From positions 91,099 to 155,098 of IMG/VR virus record IMGVR_UViG_3300025012_000031: a DNA stretch of 64,000 bases; one strand, written 5' to 3'. Made by a program: the position numbers and the translations under genes. Below are positions 56,543 through 64,000 of this stretch, piece by piece. Source of the DNA: a virus. The notes beneath the pieces are model-generated. The model worked only from the letters and a program-made list of their open reading frames with translations, made no database searches and was not told the origin of the DNA. Every line of letters starts with the position of its first letter. Positions within the stretch are counted from its first letter, which is position 1.

Positions 56543-58341
56543 TTAGAAAACGAATTAAAAGAATAACCGTCATTGAAAATCAGGATGTCTATGATATTCA
56601 AACAACAACAAATCATAACTTTTTTGCTAATAATATATTAGTTCATAATTGCGGAGAGATAGCAATGTTGGCTGATGCCGGTATTGTCGAGATTGACGGC
56701 GTCATCTATGATCACCTTGGTGATATCTGTAACCTCGGGCATATCAATGTACCAATGTACTATGATAAGAATAAAGGATTTGACTGGGAAACATATGCGG
56801 CCGATATTGCTCTCCTCGTCCGTTCACTTGACTCTATCATTGATGTTTCTGGTTATCCGCTCCCGGGAATCGAGGCATCGGCACAACTTCGCCGTAAGAT
56901 CGGTTGTGGTCTCCTCGGTTACGGTTCTCTGTTGATGATGATGGGTTTCAAGTATGGATCACGGGATGCAAACGCATTCACACAACAACTAATGGCAACA
57001 TATGCAAATGCGGCCTATCATGCATCGGCCATGCTTGCTAAGGAGAAAGGTTCATTTAAACTCTTTGATGTAGATCTAATTTTTAACGGTGGGTTCGTCA
57101 AAAATTCGGGCGTTCTTACAAAGAACACTCTTGATGCAATTCGTCATTATGGTCTTCGTAACTCCCAACTGCTAACCGCCGCGCCGACGGGAACTACGGG
57201 AATTCTTATGGGGCTTGTATCAGGTGGAATTGAGCCAGTCTTTGATCTTGACTACATTCGTTGGGTAACTATTACCTATAAGATACATGAGGAACTAAGA
57301 GGACTGGCTTACCCTGATGTGACAAAGGGTGAATGGTTTGAAACGAAAGACTTCGTTGCAGAAAAAGTTGGCGATGACGATGTACTGATGTCAACATGCC
57401 GCAATTATTACTTTGACAAAAATCGTGGTCTCGTCAAGAAGACGGAATGTATGGACTTTGGTTGGTTGTGGTGTAAAGAGAATCTTTCAGTTGAAGAGAT
57501 GGAAAGATATAAAGCCAATGGCGCATTCACGACGGCAATGGACCTCACCGTTGAAGAACACATTGACCCGTTTACCATCTTCTCCTCACACATCGATAAC
57601 TCTATTTCCAAGACTGTTAACCTTCGTGCTGATTATCCTTATGAAGAGTTTGACCAATTATTCCGTAAGATGTGGCGGGACGGCGTAAGGGGTATCACAA
57701 CCTACCGTGAAGGTACCATGATGTCGGTACTTGAAACGAAAAAGAGTAATGATGGAAGTTCAATCAAAATGCAACAGCATGAATTTTTTGATTCGTGGAA
57801 AGATCACCAGGATGGACATATTTTCCTTGATGATGTTTCGCTCCCAGATGAATATCCGATGAAGGGTTACAAGATCAAGTCCGAAGGTAAAAAGTGGTAT
57901 GTTTCGGCTGCATTCAAAGATCACGAAATGAAACGCCCCTTCGCTATCTTCGTACAGACAAATAACCGCGAGCCTGATGTCAATACCCATGCTTGTATTG
58001 AGGCGCTAACGGAAATTGCAAAGAATGCCGGTATTGCTCCACATATCATTGATGATAACGATTCAAAGATGATCGGTAACACAAATGTTACAAAGATCGC
58101 AAGGACGCTGAGCTTATTGCTTCGTCATAACATACCAATCATTGACATTATTAAAACTCTTGATACACTTGATCTACCGATCGGTTCTTTTATTTTCAGA
58201 ATCAAAAAATTCATTGCGAATTTTATCGATGAAGATGATCTGATGGCTGAAATGACATGTCCCGAATGCGGCGGTCATGAATTCAAAATGTCAGAGGGTT
58301 GTCCGATCTGTAAAACATGTAGTTGGACAAAGTGCGGTTAA
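56512..58341 (+). CDS. nrdJ: C-intein fused to ribonucleotide reductase C-half
   Basis: 609 residues. Residues 1-46 are the intein C-fragment, with block F VYDIQTTTNHNFFANN and block G ending in VHN. Residue 47, Cys+1, begins CGEIAML, the family's active-site NPCGE motif: the splice junction lies directly before the expected thiyl-radical Cys. The rest includes APTGTTGILMG and ends with a zinc-finger-like tail (CPECGGHEF, CPICKTCSW), as in class II enzymes. GAGGAG ribosome site. Needs trans-splicing for a whole 866-residue enzyme. Confidence 0.93.
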   Translation: METGTNPAKVIRKRIKRITVIENQDVYDIQTTTNHNFFANNILVHNCGEIAMLADAGIVEIDGVIYDHLGDICNLGHINVPMYYDKNKGFDWETYAADIALLVRSLDSIIDVSGYPLPGIEASAQLRRKIGCGLLGYGSLLMMMGFKYGSRDANAFTQQLMATYANAAYHASAMLAKEKGSFKLFDVDLIFNGGFVKNSGVLTKNTLDAIRHYGLRNSQLLTAAPTGTTGILMGLVSGGIEPVFDLDYIRWVTITYKIHEELRGLAYPDVTKGEWFETKDFVAEKVGDDDVLMSTCRNYYFDKNRGLVKKTECMDFGWLWCKENLSVEEMERYKANGAFTTAMDLTVEEHIDPFTIFSSHIDNSISKTVNLRADYPYEEFDQLFRKMWRDGVRGITTYREGTMMSVLETKKSNDGSSIKMQQHEFFDSWKDHQDGHIFLDDVSLPDEYPMKGYKIKSEGKKWYVSAAFKDHEMKRPFAIFVQTNNREPDVNTHACIEALTEIAKNAGIAPHIIDDNDSKMIGNTNVTKIARTLSLLLRHNIPIIDIIKTLDTLDLPIGSFIFRIKKFIANFIDEDDLMAEMTCPECGGHEFKMSEGCPICKTCSWTKCG

Positions 58342-58347
58342 CACAAC

Positions 58348-58379
58348 ACTGGGTGGTTCTGAATTCAGAACCACCCAGT
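58348..58379. terminator. perfect palindrome, probable terminator
   Basis: A 32-base fully self-complementary sequence (ACTGGGTGGTTCTGAA and its complement) seven bases after the reductase stop. The T-run is weak (TTCAATT), so it may also act as an RNA stability element. Confidence 0.65.
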
Positions 58380-58402
58380 TCAATTAAAGAAAGGTTAAAC
58401 TA

Positions 58403-58843
58403 ATGTCTGAAGAAATCGTTGTTAACCATCACTCAAAATTTAGCAAGTGTCCAACGGATGTATATGCCCTTGTATTATATGGTTATGCCGATCTTATGTC
58501 TAAGAATCTTGCCGACAAAGGATTAGTGATAGACATTAATGAGGTGATTTCCGCAACAATCGGAAATGAGGTTGTTGGTATCATGGTGTTCTTTGAAACA
58601 GAAGCTGATTATATTTGGATAAACTTGGCATATGTAAAAGAAGAACATAGGAACAAAGGCATCTACAAAGCAATGCTCGGTTGTTTGAATGAAGAAGCGC
58701 GGTCCCGGGATATTAAATCACTTCGCTCTGGTACTGGGATAGAAAATGAAGTGATGATTGTTGTTAAAGAGAAAGTCGGGTTTGTTAAAACATACATCAT
58801 GCATGAATATAAAATTGAGGATGTCGATCAATGCGAAAAATAA
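58403..58843 (+). CDS. GNAT-family acetyltransferase
   Basis: 146 residues. The acetyl-CoA motif YVKEEHRNKGIYKAML (R/Q-x2-G-x-G/Y type) is clear, with a preceding strand INLAYV. Substrate unknown. Its end overlaps the next gene by 13 bases. Confidence 0.8.
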   Translation: MSEEIVVNHHSKFSKCPTDVYALVLYGYADLMSKNLADKGLVIDINEVISATIGNEVVGIMVFFETEADYIWINLAYVKEEHRNKGIYKAMLGCLNEEARSRDIKSLRSGTGIENEVMIVVKEKVGFVKTYIMHEYKIEDVDQCEK

Positions 58844-59322
58844 AAACATCAACGGTTCGCCAATTGGCAAAATCGGTTTTAAAAGAAAGGGTGACACAGC
58901 CAACGAAATGTAGTTGTGTTGCGGCCGTCATTGCAATGGCAACACACTCTCCGATAACAGATATCTTTGAACACTGTGGACATGATGGGTCATCTCGGGG
59001 TTTCTATCTAAAGGAAATGATTGCCTTTATGGTAAAGTGTGGTTACATGGTCGGCACCTATCCCGAATTAAAACCGGCCTACACTAACTACTATGACGGT
59101 GGGGTGAATGGCGCCGCCATCGGCGATACATTGTACTTAAAGTTGTCAATGGATTCTCCGGCGATGTTGACGGTGCGGAGTGAAAAGTATGAAAGTGGAC
59201 TTCACGCTGTGTTCTGGGATGGTTCATCGGTTAGAGACCCCAACCCTGACGTCGAAGATCATCGCCCTTTATCAGATTATCATATTCTTGACATCATACC
59301 GATCAACTTAATTTGGGGTTAA
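58831..59322 (+). CDS. papain-like cysteine protease (C39-like), 163 aa
   Basis: QPTKCSCVAAVIAM gives a Gln followed by the candidate nucleophile Cys at a helix start; GLHAVFWDG supplies the His and SVRDPNP the Asp, as in C39-like peptidases. Could cleave a host or phage protein; the overlap with the GNAT gene suggests a linked role. Activity inferred from motif order only. Confidence 0.65.
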   Translation: MRKIKTSTVRQLAKSVLKERVTQPTKCSCVAAVIAMATHSPITDIFEHCGHDGSSRGFYLKEMIAFMVKCGYMVGTYPELKPAYTNYYDGGVNGAAIGDTLYLKLSMDSPAMLTVRSEKYESGLHAVFWDGSSVRDPNPDVEDHRPLSDYHILDIIPINLIWG

Positions 59323-59334
59323 TGTTCATTCTTA

Positions 59335-59363
59335 TTGACATTCATCGTCTAATGTATTAAAAT
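59335..59363 (+). promoter_or_regulatory. sigma-70-type promoter
   Basis: TTGACA, 17 bases, TAAAAT; drives the coiled-coil gene and the phosphatase. Confidence 0.82.
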
Positions 59364-59394
59364 ACACCTCTTATCCAATCAAGGAGGTTGTTTT

Positions 59395-59790
59395 ATGGCA
59401 AGAAGAACGACGTGCCCGGTGCCATTTACATGTCCAGACATCAATTCGGTTATACATGAAATCAAATCAACGGTAGAAGACCTTCAATTACTCGAATCCG
59501 ATTTCATGTCAATGACGCCGAATGATATTATGAAAATGTTATCAGAGGCCGCCGACCGATTGAATGATCTTATTAGTGGAAATAAGTCGGCCCTTGAAGA
59601 AATACGAGAAGCGAATCATAACCTGCGTGAATGGGGCGCTGATTTAGAAGAGGCATCCTGGAAGCTCGAAGACACAATTTCTAATAATGGCGACGAAATT
59701 GAAGATCTCAAAGATCAGGTTGGTTCATTAAAGGACGAAATTGATTCTCTCGAAAATCAAATCGAAGAATTACGAAAAAACACATATTAA
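59395..59790 (+). CDS. coiled-coil protein, 131 aa
   Basis: AAGGAGG ribosome site. The N-terminus has CPVPFTCPDINSVI, a motif I recall in small phage coiled-coil proteins. Residues 70-128 are a long heptad repeat (DEIEDLKDQVGSLKDEIDSL). Role unknown. Confidence 0.75.
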   Translation: MARRTTCPVPFTCPDINSVIHEIKSTVEDLQLLESDFMSMTPNDIMKMLSEAADRLNDLISGNKSALEEIREANHNLREWGADLEEASWKLEDTISNNGDEIEDLKDQVGSLKDEIDSLENQIEELRKNTY

Positions 59791-59809
59791 ATTATTGGAG
59801 ATCATCAAA

Positions 59810-60508
59810 ATGAAACAAAGAATTATTCCAATCGGCGATGTACACGGCTGTCTCTACTCACTTGCAAAATTACTAGGTTTAATCAAACCAAAGACGAACG
59901 ATGTCATTGTTTTTCTTGGGGATTATATTGACCGCGGACTTCGTTCGAGTGGTGTCATTGAGGCACTGATTGATATGAAACGCACCTATCCAAACATGGT
60001 TTGTCTGAAGGGCAACCACGAGGATATGTTTATACGAGCACTTGCCGGGGACAGATATCAAGAGGGGTTGTTTCTCTATAATGGTGGGACCATGACGGTT
60101 GATTCATACACGGTCAAAGAAACACCACCGGTCGTCGGTGAAGAATTTGAAATGGGTGGGGTGAAATTTATATTACCGGATTCTCATAGAAAGTTTTTAG
60201 ATGAACTCCCAACTCATTTTGAAACAGACGATTACATTTTTGTTCATGCCGGGCTTTACCCAACGATCGAACTCAAAGATCAAAACGATCAAGATAAGAT
60301 GTGGATTCGTGCTGACTTTCTTGAGTCAAAATGTAAGTGGGACAAGATCGTAGTGCACGGCCACACACCAGGAACATGGCCACACATTGACGAGCGTCGT
60401 ATAGGTCTTGACACCGGTGTTGTGTTTGGTGGACGATTGACGGCGCTTGACTTAACGAATGACATTCTGTACTCTGTTGGCAAACACCCAATGGATAAAC
60501 TCAAATAA
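59810..60508 (+). CDS. serine/threonine-type protein phosphatase (lambda PP-like)
   Basis: 232 residues. IGDVHGCLYSL (G-D-V-H-G), FLGDYIDRGLRS (G-D-x2-D-R-G), LKGNHEDMF (G-N-H-E), FVHAGLYP and VVHGHTPG, the full set of PPP family motifs, as in phage lambda phosphatase. Removes phosphate from proteins, or possibly from cyclic or di-nucleotides. Confidence 0.9.
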   Translation: MKQRIIPIGDVHGCLYSLAKLLGLIKPKTNDVIVFLGDYIDRGLRSSGVIEALIDMKRTYPNMVCLKGNHEDMFIRALAGDRYQEGLFLYNGGTMTVDSYTVKETPPVVGEEFEMGGVKFILPDSHRKFLDELPTHFETDDYIFVHAGLYPTIELKDQNDQDKMWIRADFLESKCKWDKIVVHGHTPGTWPHIDERRIGLDTGVVFGGRLTALDLTNDILYSVGKHPMDKLK

Positions 60509-60540
60509 AGGATAAAAAACGAATGTCAAATTAAACACCA

Positions 60541-60606
60541 ATAAGTGCACGATCGTGTATACTTTTTATAAATAAAATAAAAGCCAATCACAGGAGATGC
60601 ACTTAT
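60541..60606 (+). promoter_or_regulatory. late promoter between arms of a start-codon hairpin (HEG 60605)
   Basis: ATAAGTGCA (60541-60549) pairs with TGCACTTAT (60598-60606), which includes part of the start codon and lies just after the AGGAG site. The late box TATAAATA (60567-60574) lies between the arms, so late RNA would lack the left arm. Confidence 0.7.
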
Positions 60607-61543
60607 GATTTTAACGGAGCTAGAAATTTGTAAAGATAGAAGAGGATGGCGTTCAAAAGATGGTTTCAGGGGAATGCAGCTCATTGACGTGTGTTGCGAC
60701 AAATGTAAACATGTTTTTAATTCTTCATATAATTGTGTAAGAAATAATAGGGAAAAACATCATAAGGATTTGTGTGGTGGTTGTCGAAGTGCAGCCGCCA
60801 ATATAGCGAATTCATCAAGGCGTAAAGGGAAAACATTTGAAGAAATTCTCGGCACAGAGAAAGCAAATAAGGCAAGGGAAAAACTAAAATTGTATGTTGG
60901 TGAAAGGGCCTCAAATTTTGGGGGGAAATTTAACGGCCCCGGACAACATATTGCAAACGCAAAACGCATAGGAAAAACATATGATGAACAATATGGAAAA
61001 GAAAAGGGGGATTTAATAAAGAAGAAGTTGTCTCGATGCGGAGAAAAAAATCATATGTTTGGTAAAGCCGCCCCGGTTGGTTCTGGTCGAGGTATATCCG
61101 GAATGTATGAGGGTTTTCATTTTCGAAGCACTCTTGAATTGACATTCATCAAACATCTTGTTACAATAAAGATTCCGTTTGTTTCTGGGGAGTCTAAGGA
61201 ATATCGAGTTGAATATGAAAAAGATGGTTGTAAGAGAAACTACTACCCGGATTATGTCTTGGGTACGGGGGAGATTATAGAAATAAAACCATCACGATTA
61301 ATTAATTCGGATGATAATAAATTGAAATTCGCCGCAGCAATTAATTTATATAGGGAAAGATTTAAAGTTTTAACCGAAAAGGATTTTCCAACATACAAGA
61401 CAGAATTGGCTGAAGATTTTATTGCCGGAAGAATTAATTTAAGCGAGCATAATAAAGGAAGATTTGAAAAATATGTTGGACTACAAAAAAGGCATGAATT
61501 TTTTCAAGAAGAACAATCTGACCCCACGTCAAATACAAATTGA
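60605..61543 (+). CDS. homing endonuclease, PD-(D/E)XK-like with zinc module
   Basis: 312 residues. N-terminal DVCCDKCKHVFNSSYN ... CGGCRS zinc-ribbon, middle basic NUMOD-like part (GEKNHMFGKAAPVG), C-terminal nuclease: HFRSTLELTFIKHL, YYPDYVLGTG, IIEIKPSRL. The end shares layout with the HEG at 55787 (RST-x-E-F ... Y-x-P-D). Its 3' end overlaps the helicase gene by 71 bases. Upstream at 60524 an orphan ribosome site and ATG (MSN then stop) may be the old helicase start. Confidence 0.85.
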   Translation: MILTELEICKDRRGWRSKDGFRGMQLIDVCCDKCKHVFNSSYNCVRNNREKHHKDLCGGCRSAAANIANSSRRKGKTFEEILGTEKANKAREKLKLYVGERASNFGGKFNGPGQHIANAKRIGKTYDEQYGKEKGDLIKKKLSRCGEKNHMFGKAAPVGSGRGISGMYEGFHFRSTLELTFIKHLVTIKIPFVSGESKEYRVEYEKDGCKRNYYPDYVLGTGEIIEIKPSRLINSDDNKLKFAAAINLYRERFKVLTEKDFPTYKTELAEDFIAGRINLSEHNKGRFEKYVGLQKRHEFFQEEQSDPTSNTN

Positions 61544-63125
61544 ATCTATTACAAAGATAATAAATGCATTAAATTCCGGAAAACGATTTGTGTTATTAAG
61601 CGCGCCGGTGGGCGTCGGAAAGCAGTTCATTGCACAGGCAATTGCTGAGTCAGCTCGCAATGCCCACATCATCACTTCCTCTAAACAACTTCAAGATCAG
61701 TACAAGAATCCCGGGGGTGTTGTTGACCTTCGCGGTAAGGGAAATTATAAGTGCGGTATTAATCAACTGATGACATGCGAATCTGCTCCCTGTGCAGCAA
61801 TGCCGCAGATCATCAGGCAGTGTCAAGCTCGTCAAGTGTGTCCGTATATCAATCAACGAAACAAGGCAATGGAAGCACCCGTGATGCTGACCAACTATGC
61901 ATACTATCTCTTTGCCCGATTGTGTGGTCCACTATCTGACGAGAAGCAAGTTACACCCCGTGAAGTTTGTATCATGGACGAAGCCCATGCCCTTGAAGGT
62001 TATCTTGTTGGATTTGCGGAGATCATACTCAAACCGGCAGAACTAAAAGAGCGGTACGGTATTTCTGATCTGACATGGTTCTTCAACGGGTCAAAGAATG
62101 AGGATATGAAGGTTCTTGTTTCAATGACGAGGGCAATCATGGCTCGTAAAGCAGAGTGGACGAAGGACCGTGATAACATTTATGCTGATAATGGCATTGA
62201 TGAAAACACACCGATGCAGAACATATCTAAACCGATCCTCGAGAAGATCAATAAGATTAGTGCAAAGGTCAGTGATATTGATAAGGTCGTTAAGAAGCTC
62301 GAGATTTACTTTGAACGTCGAGACCTTGAAGAATGGATCGTCGAATCAAATGCCGACGAGAATCACCTGACTATCACACCTCTTTCGGCTCGTGGTCTTT
62401 TTCAAAAGTTCATTGGGGAATCGGCGAGCAAGTTTGTATTCATGTCAGCAACAATCGGTTCTGCTGTAGAATTTGCTCGTGAGCTTGCTTTGCCGGCCGA
62501 TCAAGTCGAATACATTGAAGTTGATTCTCCGTTCTCTCCAGATATGTCACCGATCATCGTCCTTCCCATTGGTAAGATGAACTACCAAAACATCACAGCA
62601 ACACTACCGAAAATTGCTGATGCTGTTGACCACATCATGGATCATCACAAGACAGAAAAGGGAATCATACACAGCGTCAACTATCGTATCACCGATGATA
62701 TTGCTAAAAGGGTTAAAAGAAACCGATCACGATTGCTCAGTCGTGGTATGGACCCCGTGAACTTCAAGTTCGGAATCAAGAATGATGTTCTGATCAAGAA
62801 ACACATGGAATCGAGAACACCAACTGTTTTGCTCAGTCCTTCTATGAGTGAAGGTATAAGTCTTGATGACGATCTTGCTAGGTTTCAGATTATAGTCAAG
62901 CTCCCATTTGCAAGCATGGCTGATCCGCGGGTTAAAGCGAAGATGAAAGAAGGTAAATGGTATGTTAATCAAATGCTGAAGGAAATCATGCAAGCAAGCG
63001 GGAGAGCTACAAGATCAGAAGAAGATCACTCGGTCACATATGTACTTGATAGTAGTTTTCCTTTTTTTATAGAACAGTGTAAAAATGAATTACCAAAATG
63101 GTTTGTTGATAGAATTCAGATGTAA
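61473..63125 (+). CDS. DinG/XPD-like DNA helicase with Fe-S cluster motif
   Basis: 550 residues. Walker A-like SAPVGVGKQFIAQA, four Cys between motif I and II (CGINQLMTCESAPCAA ... CQARQVCPY) as in Fe-S helicases, DEAH box IMDEAHALEG, MSATIGS, LLSPSMSEGISL and QASGRATRSEED (motif VI). Start chosen at ATG 61473 with AAAGGA upstream, within the 3' end of the HEG. Likely unwinds forked or damaged DNA. Not a core T4 protein. Confidence 0.88.
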   Translation: MLDYKKGMNFFKKNNLTPRQIQIESITKIINALNSGKRFVLLSAPVGVGKQFIAQAIAESARNAHIITSSKQLQDQYKNPGGVVDLRGKGNYKCGINQLMTCESAPCAAMPQIIRQCQARQVCPYINQRNKAMEAPVMLTNYAYYLFARLCGPLSDEKQVTPREVCIMDEAHALEGYLVGFAEIILKPAELKERYGISDLTWFFNGSKNEDMKVLVSMTRAIMARKAEWTKDRDNIYADNGIDENTPMQNISKPILEKINKISAKVSDIDKVVKKLEIYFERRDLEEWIVESNADENHLTITPLSARGLFQKFIGESASKFVFMSATIGSAVEFARELALPADQVEYIEVDSPFSPDMSPIIVLPIGKMNYQNITATLPKIADAVDHIMDHHKTEKGIIHSVNYRITDDIAKRVKRNRSRLLSRGMDPVNFKFGIKNDVLIKKHMESRTPTVLLSPSMSEGISLDDDLARFQIIVKLPFASMADPRVKAKMKEGKWYVNQMLKEIMQASGRATRSEEDHSVTYVLDSSFPFFIEQCKNELPKWFVDRIQM

Positions 63126-63157
63126 AAACATGACCGGCCTTCGTGTGATAAGGAGAA

Positions 63158-63616
63158 ATGAATGCATGGAAAAGATTAGTAATTGCTGTTGGGAGAAAAA
63201 ATAGAATGATGGGACCCGACGGCCCTGACTTTCAAGATGTTAGTATCTGCCCACATTGTAAGGAACACTGTGAATTTGTTGAAGATGACAAGGATACATT
63301 ATGGTTAGAACACGTCAAAAAGAAAACACAGATTCTTGATATAATTACTACACAGTATGGCGAACAATTGATACTCGGCAATCCATATTTACTTTATTAC
63401 TATGGTGAAATTGATGGTGTGAAAAGACCAGCAAGAGTCGGTTGTCATCTCGGAGACGAGTTAGTCACTACATCAAGAATAGAAAAAACAGATGGCTTTG
63501 TGCGATGGTTGACGGTCGAGGATCGTGAATATCTTAATAGTATAATCAAAGATGAAATATATCATCGGATTATGCATGGGAATAATTGTTGGGTTACAAG
63601 AATAAAGGAGGAATAG
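63158..63616 (+). CDS. hypothetical protein, 152 aa
   Basis: Contains a CPHCKEHC pair near residue 34 and LLYYYGEIDGVKRPARVGC; helical end. AAGGAG ribosome site near the first ATG; a second candidate start (MMGPDGPD) has GGGAG upstream. No family recognised. Confidence 0.7.
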   Translation: MNAWKRLVIAVGRKNRMMGPDGPDFQDVSICPHCKEHCEFVEDDKDTLWLEHVKKKTQILDIITTQYGEQLILGNPYLLYYYGEIDGVKRPARVGCHLGDELVTTSRIEKTDGFVRWLTVEDREYLNSIIKDEIYHRIMHGNNCWVTRIKEE

Positions 63617-63619
63617 AAA

Positions 63620-63781
63620 ATGTTACATGAAATAAAAGACAATGATAAATGCCCAAATTGCGGGAACCTCTTAATTATCACCGGGGTCCTTCCTGGGAAC
63701 AGAGTTAAACGTGAGTGCACGGAACGGTGTGGATTTGATCGCCTTGATGAAGTAAAGACTGTCCAGTTGAACGAGGGATAA
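63620..63781 (+). CDS. small zinc-ribbon protein, 53 aa
   Basis: ATG 63620 with AAGGAGG. CPNCGNLL and CTERCGFD give a four-Cys ribbon. Three bases after the preceding gene. Unknown role. Confidence 0.7.
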   Translation: MLHEIKDNDKCPNCGNLLIITGVLPGNRVKRECTERCGFDRLDEVKTVQLNEG

Positions 63782-63818
63782 AAATATTCATCTAAAGTAA
63801 AAATAATCATTTTTCTTA

Positions 63819-63847
63819 TTGACACGGCCTCTGTTGTTTGTTATTAT
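63819..63847 (+). promoter_or_regulatory. sigma-70-type promoter
   Basis: TTGACA, 17 bases, TATTAT; drives the gene that runs off the right edge. Confidence 0.8.
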
Positions 63848-63883
63848 TGTCTCAACAATCAAACAAACACAATGGAGGCCATC

Positions 63884-64000
63884 ATGGCAAAAGCAAATTT
63901 GACGCCCGAAGAAAAAGCTGACAAGATTCTTACCCTCACCAAACTTGCCGATCGTATCGGACGGCAACAGATCAAGTGCGATGCCATTCTTGCCAAGCAC
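63884..64000 (+). CDS. partial CDS at the right edge (39 codons)
   Basis: ATG with GGAGG upstream; MAKANLTPEEKADKILTLTK and onwards, a helical start. Incomplete, so function unknown. Confidence 0.7.
   Translation, partial: MAKANLTPEEKADKILTLTKLADRIGRQQIKCDAILAKH

Noticed and set aside
1-64000. CRISPR arrays, insertion sequences, integrase or attachment sites
   Set aside because: No regularly spaced repeats, transposase or integrase genes, or terminal duplications were seen.

Overview
The window is a stretch of a large tailed-phage genome of the T4 superfamily (myovirus-like). The plus-strand half carries a T4 replication, recombination and late-transcription core: UvsY, UvsW, late sigma factor gp55, gp47/gp46, UvsX, gp41 helicase, RNase H and gp61 primase. 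Both strands also carry T4-type late promoter boxes (TATAAATA and GATAAATA). Genes are densely packed, often overlap by a few bases, and have strong Shine-Dalgarno sites. The host is probably Gram-negative and cannot be named from the sequence.

Layout. 1-2.2 kb holds a minus-strand tRNA cluster (nine tRNA or tRNA-like genes) interleaved with very small ORFs. 2.2-34.7 kb is a minus-strand accessory region of about 65 mostly small genes. It includes three RNA-ligase-like nucleotidyltransferases (3554, 20546, 31060), a 5'-polynucleotide kinase, a CCA-adding enzyme, NAD synthetase, nicotinate phosphoribosyltransferase, nicotinamidase, a NADAR-type ADP-ribose protein, a radical SAM protein, a CYTH triphosphatase-like protein, a PHP phosphoesterase, a SpoT-like HD hydrolase, a transglycosylase and a LemA-like protein. 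34.8-39.1 kb is one gene for a 1427-residue protein with a C-terminal PARP-like ADP-ribosyltransferase domain. 39.1-40.4 kb is a divergent control region with two tandem consensus promoters and a duplicated leader. 40.4-64 kb is the plus-strand core plus an adenosylcobalamin-type ribonucleotide reductase, a GNAT protein, a cysteine-protease-like protein, a protein phosphatase and a DinG/XPD-like helicase.

Two themes run through the accessory genes. One is NAD and ADP-ribose: PncA, PncB, NadE, a PARP-like transferase and a NADAR protein, which together could rebuild, spend and remove ADP-ribose units. The other is RNA (tRNA) repair: kinase, several ligases, CCA addition, and phage tRNAs. Both fit known phage answers to NAD-depleting and tRNA-cleaving host defences, but that role is inferred.

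The most striking feature is the homing endonuclease genes (HEGs). There are six of several families: EDxHD/VSR-like, HNH, two GIY-YIG and two PD-(D/E)XK-like. Each has a late-promoter-like box inside or beside a hairpin that covers or abuts its ribosome site or start codon, the logic known from T4 I-TevI. Several have remodelled their target genes. The ribonucleotide reductase is split in two by a trans-splicing-type split intein with a HEG between the halves. An HNH gene is cut in two. pncB and the radical SAM gene have apparent remnants of an older 5' end upstream of the HEG.

Early transcription appears to use host-type sigma-70 promoters. About twenty near-consensus -35/-10 pairs, nearly all with a 17-base spacer, lie in the intergenic gaps, some interleaved with terminator hairpins.
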